This document shows, piece by piece, positions 11,901 through 23,547 of a stretch of 64,000 nt of DNA. A program made the translations under genes and the position numbers. Below the pieces are notes generated by a model that worked only from the letters and a program-made list of their open reading frames with translations, was not told the origin of the DNA and did no database searches. The stretch spans positions 10,974,001 to 11,038,000 of the forward strand of contig OZ316894.1 of the NCBI GenBank assembly GCA_973895155.1, written 5' to 3'. Every line of letters begins with the position of its first letter. Within the stretch, counting starts at the first letter, position 1. This stretch comes from Marsupella aquatica (lineage: Eukaryota > Marchantiophyta).

Positions 11901-12655
11901 AAAATACTCGCTGTAATTTAGAGGCAACAAAGTTGCAGTCTGTACAAGCAACTTGTTTGACAGAGGGCAGTCAACCATGTTTGGATGAGGATGACATTGG
12001 CAAGGGAGTGGATGATATCAATGTTGGGGCAAATGAGGATATCAGCAAGCATGACAATGATACCATTGAGCCAGATTCATGCTATGTAGATCTTGACTCC
12101 ATTGCAGAGATAAATGATTTGCAGAATGTATCATTCTCAATGACAGGTGTGCCTCTTGTTGAGATAAATCCAACCAAAGAGTTAGTTGGTATGACACTCC
12201 CAGGTGATGAACCTGCTACTGTGACAGTCCTAACAGAGGAACCTATTGAGCCTAGCTTCACTACTGTGAAGAGAGGAAGCATGCGCACACGAAGCAAGTC
12301 TGCTGGTGGGAGCAAAGCCACGTCAAAGGTTTTATACAAACCTCCAAGAACAGTGCTGACAGAAAGATCTAAGGTGGAAGTGGGGAAAGCACCTAATGCT
12401 GAGGGACAAAGTGGCTTGTTAGCTGTTGATGAGAGTGGAACACGAGTAGGATTTGCCAGAGTGCAGGTTGGTTCCACAACGTTCCATGGCAAGAGGATTC
12501 CCCCAGGTTATTCAGTAGTGTTAGTCACATTACTAGTGAAACCTAAAGCTGTCCTTCCCATTCCAAACACAAATGATGATCCTCCTCAAAAGACACTTGG
12601 AGATGCTGCAGGTTCTTTGGTATTATGGCCAAGCAAGTTCATAGAGGATCCATAA
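8949..12655 (+). pseudogene. TnpA-like CACTA protein, ten exons, RG- and GW-rich, Transposase_24 domain
   Basis: Ten exons join with GT-AG sites and matching phases: 8949-9061, 9168-9426, 9548-9770, 9910-10095, 10201-10272, 10381-10455, 10561-11123, 11265-11360, 11499-11745 and 11859-12655. The N-terminus is charged and coiled (YERKAMEQRAYVKAKIAELD), followed by an acidic stretch. Exon 3 is RG-rich (YARGRGRAGPNP). Exons 4-6 are Trp/Gly-rich (WVEPGWEDGGGSWNEQGW, GWTVEP, GWTGGPG). Exon 7 carries a plant Transposase_24-like domain (WLDVSVINFKKQHPKDWKTV, KIIKQERWRMHKAW). Exons 8-9 have TnpA-like KEELRAEIVNTRAQ and a helical segment. The last exon is long, acidic and unrecognised. TnpA-type proteins bind subterminal repeats beside TnpD. 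Two in-frame stops remain, TAA 9758-9760 and TAG 10413-10415, both reachable by C-to-T from Gln codons. Unless those two exons are skipped (the phases would allow it), this copy is broken. Confidence 0.7.
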
Positions 12656-13139
12656 CAATGTCATGCCATTATTTGTTTGTAGTGTGAGTCATGTTATGTA
12701 GATTTTAGATGTCAAGAAGCAGTACAAGAATCATGTCCTCTTGGAGATTCATAGTATCATGCATGTGCTTTCAGTTATCTCATCCTACAGTCATCAATTA
12801 TGAGTTCCTTGTTTGTCTAAATTACATTGATCACATTGTAAACTATTCCATTGGAATTCAAATGATCTTCATTTTTTAGCAAGATTGTGATTGTGTTTAA
12901 TTCTTATGAATGTTTTATGTAGGATCTGCTTATATGATGCTTTGTTTCGTGTGGATGTCATTCATGCTATGTTCATTTCTTGTATTCAATGTGTTATATT
13001 TCTAAAGTTAGAACATCAGGTTTCTATGTATTGTAATGTCGAGTGCTCTCTCTCCTTATGAACTGTCCCTTTGTGTTCATTAGTCATGGTTATAACTTGC
13101 ATGTGAACCTTATTAGTTATAAACATGAGTATATAGAGT
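12656..13139. other. 3' untranslated part of the CACTA element
   Basis: AT-rich non-coding sequence between the TnpA-like stop codon and the subterminal repeat zone. It probably contains the polyadenylation site. No other structure seen. Confidence 0.4.
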
Positions 13140-13510
13140 CCCAAATGGTCCTGTTGTGTGACGCGGGCCAGGGTCTCCATTGGTCTCTCCTGTGACACTA
13201 AATAGTCACACGCTAGTCGTTGTTGAATGCGAGTAAGTCATGTATGTGACTTACGATGTGACTCGCTGAAGTCATATTGCAGTCACGTCGAAACAAGGCT
13301 AGACTCCACAATAAAGTCACAGATCAGTCACAAATGGGTATCAAGCAAGTTGCAAAGCCCAGTATCAATAGTGACTTCCATTGTTTGGTCTCAACTTTTG
13401 CAACTCCAAGGGTCACAGCGTGGGTCAAGTCACGTTGAGTCACAATGAAGTCACATGAGCCAAAATGAGTCATATATTGCGGTCTCAGTTCACCTCGGAT
13501 TCTTCTAGTG
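13140..13510 (+). repeat. CACTA right subterminal repeat zone and terminus
   Basis: Roughly a dozen GTGAC or GTCAC pentamers in both orientations lie between 13156 and 13455, often as GTGACTY or AGTCACR and sometimes paired about 10 bases apart. Chance would give about one in this length. CACTA elements carry such clustered motifs as TnpA binding sites next to the termini. The zone ends in GGATTCTTCTAGTG at 13510, whose complement begins CACTAGAAGAATCC. The three bases after it are CTT, which should be the target duplication; the left copy is outside the window. Confidence 0.7.
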
Positions 13511-13615
13511 CTTACAACCACCAAATGGTACAGTGAAGCATGGTGTAAACACCCATGTGAAGTCAATCACCCCCCAATTCTTCGTACTAGAAAGTTACCG
13601 CATGTATAACTACAA
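13511..13615. other. Short spacer between the CACTA end and LINE copy B
   Basis: About 100 bases of flanking DNA with no recognised feature. Confidence 0.4.
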
Positions 13616-15735
13616 GATCCTCCTGAGTGGGTGATCAGCCTCTGCCAAGGTCCAAACAATGAAACGTCTTGCCAAGGCCCCGAATTGTGCTAGAATAGAG
13701 ATAGGCCAAGTCCTCCGTGGCTCCTAGGTCTGGTAATTGTGGCTAAGTCTACCCGAGACTGAGCCTTCTCGTTAGGACTTGCCCAGACATTGTAGTGATT
13801 TTCCTTGCAATTCATCCAATAATGTCTTTTGGTTGTCGGCCCATATTGTGAGAAAATACCAGATGGTGCTCATAATGAGATGGTTGACCACTGTGACTCT
13901 AGCAATGAGAGACCCAGACCTCTTACATATTTGGACCAGCCTAGCTTCCAAACAATCGGACACCATTTTTTACCAATTGTTGTTCAGAAATGTGTTGTGC
14001 AATGGGAATGCCCCAAAGTTTGGAGGATCAAAGTCATCTTCCCATCTCCATGGTAGACGACGGAACTCAATTGGGATACAGCCCGGAGGGATGTATGCTG
14101 CTTTGGTTTGTTCTTAGATACAAAAATCCCAGATGCCATTCCAAAAAGATCCAAGTGATTGCAGTAGGACCCAACAATGCCCATTTATGTTCTAATCAGC
14201 AATGATACATCATTAGCAAAAAAACCATCCACATTGTACCCACCAATGGACATGATGTTGACTCCTACAATGGCTCCACGATCCATAGCCCGTTGTATAA
14301 TTTTACTCAGGGCATAAATTGCAATAATGAAGAGGAGTGTTGAAAGAGGACAGCCCTGTCGTACGGAGCGCTCCAACAAGAATGATGGGGCCATTATCCC
14401 ATTCAGCAACATTGCAGAGGTGGCCGACCCAAAGTTTGCCCTCAGAATTTGCATATGGAACTTATCAAAACCAACCTTCTCCATCAGAGTAAGAAGGAAA
14501 TGTCACTCCATGTCAACTTATCGAAAGCCTTGGCCACGTCCAGTTTCATAAGAATGTAGTGCAGTCTAGATCAGTCAACATGATGAAGGAGCTTGTTGAG
14601 TAAGAGTAGAGAGTGATGGATGTCGTGTCCCGACATAAAGGCAAATTGTTGAGGTGAGATGGAGCGTTGGAGAATAGGAATGAGCCTCAGCTGAAATGCC
14701 TTGGCCCCAATTTTGTACAACACATTCAGGTGAGTGATGGGTCTCTTGTTGGAAAGCAGACACTGATCATTCTTCTTGCACAGCAAGACAATAAACCCTC
14801 TAGTGAATTCAGAGCTGAAAGTCTTCTCTCTCAGACCATGTATAATGGCCTTGAGGAGAGACGGCCCGGCTGTCTTCCAATTTGCCACAAAGAATTCAAA
14901 GGGACCCCATCCGGCTTTGGACATTTGTTAGAGGCAAGAGCTCTGACATCTTTCTCCAATTCCTCAAGAGTCAAAGGCAAGCCCAAGGGCAAGTTCAAGC
15001 AACACGATCAGCATCAATAATCATATCAGTCTGCAAAGTAATCACTTGAGCAAGTTGATCAGGGTAGATGCCCTCTGATTTTCCCAAAAGATCCTTGAAG
15101 AAATCAGTGGCAACTTTAGCCATCTCGCTCCATTCAGACACCAGTTGCCCATCCTTACGGAAAAGACAGGAGATTTTGTTGCTTATCGTTGATAAAGCTT
15201 GGAAAATTTATCACCATCCTCAATCCATCTTGATTGAAAAATAAAGTCCATCCATTGGGCACGCTCACCATCAAATTCATGGATTAACCCCTCAACCTCC
15301 TTAACAATGACATGTGCATAAAGATCTTGTGGGGTCCAACTCAAGACGCAACTATGCTTGTGCCAAGTTCCCTCGTAGAATCAACTCCCATAGATGTCAC
15401 TCTGCAGCCCTCCGCTTGCCCCAACACCTGTCCACCTTCCTAGCAATCATAAGACAATGAGATATCGTGGCATTGGGTGTCAGCTCCTTCTGCTCACAAA
15501 CCAACCTACATTTGTGCAATTTCTTCTATCTTGATATGCTGTCTATAATTGATGTGCAGTATTCATCTTGTGTTGAGATATATGTTGGTGGTATTGAGTG
15601 GACCAATTGTTGCATAGACAGTGGCATGGTCAGACAAAGAGATCCCTAGCAAGAGAGTGGACGTAATGAAGAATTTACAATTCAACTCCTTTGGTAGAGA
15701 GTATATCCTCTCAATTCTCCTGATAATCCAACCCC
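13616..15735 (-). pseudogene. Dead LINE, copy B (endonuclease tail and reverse transcriptase)
   Basis: Reading right to left, pieces of one plant L1-type ORF2 appear in shifting frames. The end of the endonuclease (about 15735-15600: RRIERIYSLPKEL, then ISLSDHATV) is followed by a linker, then reverse transcriptase at 14924-14571 (FFVANWKTAGPSLLKAIIHG, NKRPITHLNVLYKIGAKAFQ) and 14484-14185 (ERSVRQGCPLSTLLFIIAIYAL). The FADD catalytic box reads FAND near 14206-14217, so one catalytic Asp is lost. The copy matches LINE copy A (59418-64000) closely enough to align by eye: its left end at 13616 corresponds to about 61240 there. The zf-RVT tail, the 3' end and most of the endonuclease are missing. 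It is a relic. Confidence 0.8.
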
Positions 15736-16145
15736 CTAGGGCCAGCCTGAGTCCGAGGGACCAAAACCCAACTTTTGGGTCAACTTAATTCACAAGGTTT
15801 CCGGTTTGAGATGGGTTTCAACACTCTTTGACAAGCGAGGTGGGCACCTGCAATTTTAGAATGGTTGTTGACAATTCTCAAAAACTGCAAACTATTCTTG
15901 AAGGGTGCTGACAGTGGTGCACTGACAGCCCGGGTTACTGACGGACACCTTTTGCGAGAACAACATTTTTTTCCATGACCCGGCCTATAACATTTCAGTC
16001 GCAGAAAACTACTGTAGAGTTTGGAATGAGTTGGTTTGAGATGCCCCTAGTAGTGCACTACTGTAGAGCTTGAGTGCACTACTGACCACCGCAAATGGCC
16101 ACCTTTTCGCCATTTCTCAAGTGTGAGTGCAGGTTAAACTTGGAA
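15736..16145. other. Non-coding spacer
   Basis: No reading frame or family recognised. Short degenerate repeats of CACTACTGTAGAG and of an ACTGACAG phrase occur at about 15910-16085. Confidence 0.3.
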
Positions 16146-16548
16146 ATTTGAAGTCCCCATGGACCACAAGGTTGGTCTTTGAAACCTTGATGGACCACAT
16201 TTGCTAAACTTGGAGTTGAATTGGAATAGCTTGATAATCATATATTCAAGTATTTTTTAGTTTTAGGGACATGCTAGAGGAGTACTTAAACTACAATTTT
16301 ATTAGAGTGGAAGTGAATTTTGGCTATCATAGTTGGGTTTTTCATCATCAAATGTGGAGGGGAAAATTCCAGTATTATAAGTTTCATTGTTAATATGTGA
16401 TATATGGGCTTATGTTATTGTAAGTCTCCCTTTTCTCTAGTTGCCTTGCAGGTGTGTAAAACTAAAAACTAAAAAACTTCTATAGACCACCAAAATGTGG
16501 TCCATGGGAGCACTATGTCTAACATGGTGGTCCATCCTAGCTTCAGTT
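16146..16548 (-). repeat. Dispersed GGACCAC-bounded repeat, copy A
   Basis: On the reverse strand it starts with GGACCACCATGTTAGACA, then AGTGCTCCCATGGACCACAT, and ends TTTCAAAGACCAACCTTGTG, then GTCCATGGGGACTTCAAATT. The same two ends in the same order occur at 43446-43665 and 52462-52893, with AT-rich interiors that differ. This looks like a non-autonomous repeat family of unknown class. Confidence 0.55.
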
Positions 16549-16750
16549 TCAGATTTTGGCAGAGGCCAATTAAATGACTAATTTTCTGAGTCCTCGTCTA
16601 AGTCTATGCAGGGTAAGAGCATCAAGGGCACGGTGGCAAGGAAAATCCTCACTTGGACCAAGGCAAGTCCAACAGTCACTGATTGGTCCTGCCAAAACTA
16701 GTTTGTAAATGGACAAAGACCACAAAAAATGCGACATCAGGTATTATAGT
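16549..16750. other. Short spacer
   Basis: Nothing recognised between dispersed repeat copy A and the tandem-array element. Confidence 0.3.
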
Positions 16751-17590
16751 GTTACTAGCCCAATGCCCGTGCGTTGCACAAAAGATGTGGAGGTGAGAAA
16801 AAGATGTTGAGGAAAGAAAAAGATTTCAAGGTTTGAAAAAGATGTCAAGGTGGGAAAAATATGTCAAGGAGAGAAAAAAAATTGAAGTGAGGAAAGAAAA
16901 AGATGTCAAGGCAAGGCAAAGATATTGGTTGGCCCCTGATCATCACATATTTTTCACGATTATTGGAACTTGAAGGAAACAATCGAGTCACACTACCTTT
17001 GCGGTAATTTAAGCATTAAGCCGAGCTTAAGTCGGACCGAAAGACTGTGGAGAAAATATATATAGATATTTCTGGCCTTGTGAAATTGTAAATGGTTATG
17101 CAAGAGTGGCCCACTCCAGTATCCGCTTTGAAAGATCTTCAAGCGAGAAAATATGTTCGGGCCAGAAAAATATAAAGGCGGGCAAAGACATTGAGTTGAA
17201 AAAAGATATCGAGGCAAGAAAAGATGTCAAGACACAAATAGATGTCGAGGCAAGGGCAAAGATGTCAAGGTGAAGCAAGAAAATATAAGTTCTGCCGAGA
17301 GTTCTGCGAGGTAGACATTGAGGCATGATATGTGTCATTGCAACCTTATAGCTGTTGTAGCCATGTCAAGGCAAGGCAAAGATGTTGAGGTGAGGCAAAG
17401 AAACGCAAGTGAAGCAAGAAAATTGTTTGGACATCTCAAATGTTGTTGCGACCATGTTGTCATTATGGCGAATGATGCAATCAGTCCAGTCATGAGGGTG
17501 TTCAGGCTATGCAGTTATTGCGCCCATGTTGTTGCCAAGCCCAATACCAAAGCATTACATAGAAACATTAAGGTAAGGTGAAGAAAGTGT
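16751..17590 (+). repeat. Degenerate tandem array with a conserved GTGCGTTGCAC head, copy 1
   Basis: The head ACTAGCCCAATGCCCGTGCG, followed by TTGCACAAAAGATG, leads into many imperfect units of the form GATGTCAAGGNRRGRMAAA, running in bursts to about 17580. The same head and unit style occur on the opposite strand at 33690-34290, so this is a dispersed family rather than simple sequence arising twice. No coding potential is credible. Confidence 0.6.
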
Positions 17591-20163
17591 TGATTGAAAG
17601 CTGGGGTTTTTAGGTGAATCAAACTAAATATATTGGATTTGCCATGATTCTTTCTTGCTCATTTCATGTGAAAGTTTTTGTCAATATTGTTTAGATCTTG
17701 TTCAAAATAGCACATGAAATTATGCAATTCAAGTCAACACAAAAATATGGGATATGGCTCAAATGGGTACTGAGAATACATGGATAAGAGTCGAGCAAGA
17801 AATCTTATTGTTGATGATACAAAAGATGGAACAAAAGTGGGGGAAAAAAAGGCAGATGGGGGCAAAGAGCTGGGCTCCCGATTGGGGAAAGAATTAGAGC
17901 ACAAGCAAGACTAATAGGGATGACGGGACATGTCAAGCAAGGCGGGTCTTGTGGAGAAAGTTTTTAGGGAGCTTGATCTTATTGGCCTTCATTAAAGGAG
18001 CATCATTTGAAAAGTTTTTAAAAAAGAATGTTGGAGGGTTAGAAGGAATAACAAAATTTGTGACCACTTTTGTGTTTTTATTTTATTTTGGAAAACCATG
18101 TTGTTATTGTTGTGAAAGCTATGTTGTTATGTTGTTGAGGAGAGCAAGGATGTGGGAGGGTGAGAGGGAGTGCAAGAGAGGTGATGCCCCCTCAGGGCTT
18201 TGTGGGGTCAAGGTGTGGTTGAACAATGCTATTGGGAGGGGAACATTTTTCTCCGCGTGGGCTTTTAGATTGATTGTTATGGGTGTGCTACTTCCCGTAG
18301 TGTTTCTTTACGTTGCTATCTTCTCGAAGATGCTGCCTCCTTCCGGAATCTTTGCACTCAATGTTTTGCGAAATGACTGGTAAGTTTCTTGTCAAACAAT
18401 TGCCAATCTCCCGCTTTCTTTTGCAATTTTACTCACCTTTTTAGCCCTCCTGACTGGAGGAGTTAGTAATTCTTATCATTATCTTCCATTGACATCATGG
18501 GTCCAGTCATTGTGTCAATTTCTTCCTTTTGTAGCCCTATGATGACAAGAGTGTGCCCAGGAATGTGTAATTCTAGCCGAAGTCAACTTTCAAGTTAGAA
18601 TTCCGGGTCCACTCGCATTCTGCGGGATGCAATCCGTTCCATTCTGTTGTTTGGTTTGGCTTGTGGCTCTTTCCGATGATCCAGCTCTGGGGCAATGTGT
18701 AGTGCGGTGTAGTCAAGAGGAACTCTTTTCTCGTTTCGAGTGTTATAGTTATTTTGTCTTATGGACACGATCTTTGCCTGTGAATGTGAACACCAAAGGA
18801 GAGTGTGAAGGACCTGGGTCTCATACTTGTCTACAAGAAGTGAATATTTTTCAAAATCAACTGTTCTGCTCGTCACTGTTGGATCCAATGCTTTGGAGAT
18901 CGTCTGGGGAAACCAAGCGGAAGATGTCCAATCATGTCTCTTAGATAGTTGCGTGGATTGAGTGCTCTTTCCAGCGTGCAGATGAAATTTGATTGTTTAG
19001 TGTTGGGTCTCATGCGCAGGTACTACAACTTACTCATAGTCGTAGCTGTTTATGTCCATTGGCTTAGTATGAAACTCTTCGAGCACGCATGAGCACCATC
19101 CAGCACGTAGTAGAGGAGACTTTGAATTGTACAAGAAGCCAGCTCATCGGAACCGACAAATGCCAAGACTCATCTGGTCACTACCCAACAGGATATTTCA
19201 AATTATCCCATGAATTCAATCAGCAACACTGTCGGACCCAGTCTTGCAATTGTGGTGTGCTGGAGCAGGGCAAGTCAGTACTGCAAACAACGACACCCAG
19301 TCGTAGTTGAACTATGCGTGTATTCTTTGGATTTGAACACTTTCCAACTTTGGCTGGTCACGAGCTGAGCACATTTTATAACCGGAACAACTCACCCGCT
19401 CGGCTGCAATATGAAGACATGGCTCAAGTGTTTCCTTAGCCAACGCCTTTCCTGGCTACCACAAATGACTACCCACTTTTGTTAACTTACGGGACTTAGG
19501 AAGGAACGGGGTTCCTGTTACTCTCTAGGTTGCTAATACCCCTGTTTTGCAGGATCGATCGCAGCACCCTCGGGACTTCCTTGATTGGGCGTAACGGAGG
19601 GATCTCGGAACATGATGGTCATGGCAAAGGCTTCCACAGAAGGATCGCAGCATATGTCATGGCAGAGAGCAATTTCTTTCGTATTTAGATCGTCTCCAGA
19701 GAACTCTTTTTGGAGATGCTAGGTCCTTCAAAACACCATAAAGATGAAAGCCCTTTGCACAACATGCCAAAATATGGGCCTCGACAGGCCACCAGATGTG
19801 CAGCAAAATCTCCGACGGTTTAGTACAGTGGTGTTAACAAATTTAGGTTTTCGGAATCCTTCTGAAGGAACTCAAATCCCGAACGTTAGCACACAACTCC
19901 CAAAATAGCTTTCTGTATGTCTCCTCGACGCTGAATCAGAATTCTTGCCACGTAGAGACCCCAATCTAGCTTTTGAAGTAGAGAATGTGAAGAATCTTTC
20001 ACTGTTCACGGCATTCAGCATGCGTCTTTTCTTGCTTCACTCCCCTCACAACAGATTGAGGAGAGGCCAATGACAATATAAACGAACACTTGAACACAAA
20101 TCTAGTGCCTTCTTATCAAGTGCTAGCCAATGAAAGGAATGCCCCTTGAAGGAAGCAAACAAG
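17591..20163. other. Intergenic region with no confident gene
   Basis: Contains one hydrophobic open frame (listed separately) and a coding-looking but unrecognised stretch at about 18600-18944. A few GTAAGT-like sites exist. The final 1 kb (19100-20160) lies downstream of the QNG1 stop codon and shows nothing recognisable. Confidence 0.35.
17949..18383 (+). CDS. Unrecognised hydrophobic open frame
   Basis: About 144 codons with two or three likely membrane segments (FVTTFVFLFYFG; LIVMGVLLPVVFLYVAIF) around a basic, Cys-containing loop. The start shown is not an obvious ATG. A consensus donor, GTAAGTTT, begins at 18382, right at the end of the frame, so this may be one exon of a multi-exon membrane protein. 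No family recognised and no supporting neighbour exon found. It could equally be chance. Confidence 0.2.
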   Translation: MWRKFLGSLILLAFIKGASFEKFLKKNVGGLEGITKFVTTFVFLFYFGKPCCYCCESYVVMLLRRARMWEGERECKRGDAPSGLCGVKVWLNNAIGRGTFFSAWAFRLIVMGVLLPVVFLYVAIFSKMLPPSGIFALNVLRNDW

Positions 20164-23100
20164 TCAATAGTAGACTGTCAATGTGTGATGGAATGATGAG
20201 GCTTCTATAGATTCTATTCCAGATGACCAGAGCCACCAATCCACCTGTACACTTGTTACCTGCAACAACCGCCACTTAGTCAGTAGAACTCACCAGCGAG
20301 TGTACTAGACCAATTACGGTAAGGAGGGTATAGTGCCCGATTGATCAGTGCGTCAAATTTGGGCAAATCGCATATTATCTAGTTGAAATGACAAACTCCC
20401 GCAAGGGTAAATTTTATTCACATGTTTTACAATTGGATTCCTTTGAATACTCAAATGTTTTAGAGGTGTAGTTAAGGTAGACTCCTGTGATCCTATTCTT
20501 CTTCAAGGAAATGTTTTTCGACTCCAGTGTCCCTAGATTGTTTTTATCTTATGTTCATGCTTACCTGATAATGGATTGTGTTGTAGGCTGTGAGAGAGGT
20601 AGACAAACCTCCTTTCCTAATCGTTTGCAAAGAGTTTCTCGAAGACGCTCAACTGCTGTTATGGTGCAGGCCCTTATCTCTACCTCCTCCTCCGAACCAG
20701 GAGCTATCTTTTTCTGACCATCGACGGCAGCAGCTAAAGTTGAGCTGTACTCTAAAATGCCCCAATGGCGCAACACTGCTGGGACGACATAATCAGCAAA
20801 CATTGTGATGCGATTAATATCCTCGAACGCTCCTAGTCCTTGTCCTTGAAATGCACCCCAGACATCGGCAACAAATATTTGAGCTCTTTTGTAGATAAAC
20901 ACCTGATGGCTTTTGTAGACAGCATGATCCCGAAAACCTGAGAAGCACATGACGACAACAATCAACAAGAAGGATGTCAAGGACTTCTAAATTGGATACC
21001 AATTGCAAGGAATGGAAGTATGGAGCAGCTAGATTTACTGACTCCGCTTCAAAGTTGTCCGTAGAACGAGGACTTGAATTTTAATATAGTGGAGAATGCA
21101 TCTTCATCGCCCTAGACTTAGGCAACTTTTGTTCATCGTTTGACTGCCTCCAACTGCCCTGATTTTCCAGTAGATATCCTATAGTTCAAAGCCAAGGCCC
21201 CAAGTCAGCCAGAGGATTGAAGTTAAGTTGATCTCACCTGGAAAGTGACATGCTACCAGTTCCACGAGCGTGACAGCAGAGCAGTCAGATGCTGCAATTA
21301 AATTTGAAGCACGACCCTCAAAGTGCTTTTCCAGTACGAAACCCACCTAGCAGGATATATAAATAAATGTCTTAGACAACCCACCCATCAAAGCCCACGT
21401 ACAATAATCCATTGCCATCGTCTGATATTCAAAATGCCCTACTAGCAAAATCCTAGCCGGAGAATCAACTATAAAATAATAGTTCATGTGATCAACATAC
21501 TTCACATGGCAAAGTGGAAGACAAAAGCACAAGCAAATTTCCAGACCGGCAAGTCATTACAGGAAAGCTTCAGAGTTCAAAGCCAACACAATTTTCCTTT
21601 TAGCCTAGTCTGTCAAAAATCAAATGGGTTGTGGTCGGGGACTAAATCTAAGAGGGGCAGAAGCAGGACAGTCTGATTGATCTTCTAGCTATACCTCACG
21701 AATTAATCGGGCGCGCTCTTCCTCCAAAGGAAGCTTTCGTGGCCACTGAAGAAGCTGCCGCAAAAGGGGGCCTGCAAAAGACCACATGAAGAAAACATGG
21801 AAATTTGAGGCTGCCACTTGACAGAGAACTGAAATGACTGACATAAAGCTACATGATCTCTTTCCTAAACAACCATGAGCAAATGAAACTCTATTTTCCG
21901 ACAAGAGTTCAAACCTGTGTACGTTTGTAAGCGGCTGGCATCAAAAGCTGTGTTATCAACTTCTAAAGCTCTTTTCAGGCCCCTAGCCAAATGTTCATAA
22001 TGGAGCTCCTCGTCTACAATCAATGTGATAACGTCAATCCAAGCTGTCCAGGAGCAAAATCATACTTAGCGAAACCGTTGCAATGGACGTGTCTACTCGT
22101 ATGGGCTTCTTATAAGATCCAGGCAAGCTTAAAAGACGTATTCGGCCAAATTAAATAAGAAAGCCGTAGTCATCTACACCAGAACAACAAAAATTGAATA
22201 GAATACCAAGAAAGCCTCTAGTAAGACTTAATATTGACACATAGGAAGGTAATGTTACACCTCAAGGGTTCCAAACCTCTTTGTGCATGATTTAGAGCAT
22301 TGCCCAAGATAAACAAGAACAGTCTTCCCGAAGCTTCCCACCAAGTTTCCCGTACAGATCAACAGACTACTCACATTTACATCTTGCAAAAACGCACAAA
22401 ATATGCATCCTTACCCGGTGCATTTAAGCATGAGCTATTTGTAACGACCACATTGTTGTGACAGCTATGAGAGCTGGACTTTCTACCCCAGGAGAAACAT
22501 GTCTTATTTGGGGCGTGGCAAACAGCAATGATTCAAACCACAAGCTCTCGGTCCAAGTCCAAGCTTATGAATGGTTCTACATTCTGTATTTGAACCATCC
22601 TTACTACATATCGATGTTTTCCTACCTTTTGCTGTCAAATCCTCCAGGCCAACTATATTTCCAAGCGCCAATGCAGACGCCCTTTTAAGAGATCAAATTT
22701 TTCCAGAAGTTGTGCCTTGGGGTGCAGCTCCAATCCCACCCATTCCATACCCCAGCATGACCACCCCTCCTTTCCAGCTCCGACTGAGTGAGAAGCAGAT
22801 TCAGGCATATAGCATCATCATCTGATCTTATTCTAGTTCCTTCTAAGTTTCTGAAACATCGATTTCCTAGAATACATTCTGCTACACTTTCACTACTACA
22901 GTATCAAACAAATTTCATAAAAAAAAAGTCCATACCAACCGAACCGCAAAGTAAAATTCTCACAGAACACAATGACTTAACTCAGGTGACAAGAACATTG
23001 TTGCCAGATAGTAGACAAAACAAACAAGAAAGAAACGCCGAGCATGGGTGGGGTGAGGCTTAGCACCAGGCCAAAAGCAGAAATTGAGGGCATCGAGGAC

Positions 23101-23547
23101 CAGTAAGTATTGTGCAGTGAGTGGTCCATTGTCGAAGAAATGAATACCCTCGAAATCCCACTTCACATCAGGGATATTTCCGTTGATTTCTTCTGCGACT
23201 TTCTCGATACCTGCGTATCCATCCAAGCACATGAAGTCCTCAACCAAGCAGAGACCCAAATGCAAATCCTCCCCATAATAACAGACCTTCCTGGCTGATG
23301 ACTTAATAACAATAATCTAGGGCAATCCAACTTATTCTTTCACAGGGAGACCTCGATAAACATACTGGAGACTATGCGGAAAACACCTTATTACGAGGTT
23401 TAAAACTCCCTGAAAAGCTGTCTTTCAAATACACAAAAGAAACGCAAGACCAATTCCCCATCCTGTCCCGAGCCACTTACCCTTGCTGTTGATGCTTACG
23501 TGAGAGGCATGCTCGGCTACCCAGTGACATGTTGCTCGTACTTCCAT
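20164..23547 (-). CDS. QNG1: Queuosine 5'-phosphate N-glycosylase/hydrolase (Q_salvage, DUF2419), seven exons
   Basis: This enzyme releases queuine from queuosine 5'-phosphate so the base can be reused for tRNA wobble modification; eukaryotes cannot make queuine and depend on salvage. Exons on the minus strand are 23547-23481, 23210-23067, 22013-21915, 21771-21695, 21346-21238, 20937-20565 and 20251-20164. They total 957 bases, 318 residues plus stop, near the usual family length. Family landmarks in order are GIEKVAEEIN, LDALNFCFWPDEEL, YEHLARGLKRALE, EKHFEGRASNLI, YKRAQIFVADVWGAFQGQGL (about residue 180), TMFADYVVPAVLRHWGILEY, EEEVEIRA, VDWWLWSSG, and a C-terminus ending HHTLTVYY. Phases agree at every junction. 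The last acceptor is AAG (at 20254-20252) instead of the nearby CAG, because the CAG choice would give a stop. No lesion seen; likely a working cytosolic enzyme. Confidence 0.92.

Larger units (their letters stand above)
1..13510 (+). mobile_element. CACTA (En/Spm) DNA transposon, left end outside the window
   Basis: The coding content identifies the superfamily. A TnpD-type transposase (Transpos_assoc zinc finger, Transposase_21, DUF4218, DUF4216) is followed by a TnpA-like gene with a Transposase_24-like domain, all on the plus strand. The right terminus is put at 13510, where TCTTCTAGTG reads on the reverse strand as CACTAGAAGA, a normal CACTA start, preceded by a zone dense in GTGAC/GTCAC motifs. 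No matching CACTAGAAGA was found between 1 and 5200, so the left end probably lies upstream and the PHD and BRCT reading frames at 2476-4623 would be inside the element. That inclusion is inferred from the shared direction and the missing left terminus. Several frames carry stops or shifts, so this copy is probably not autonomous. Confidence 0.85.
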
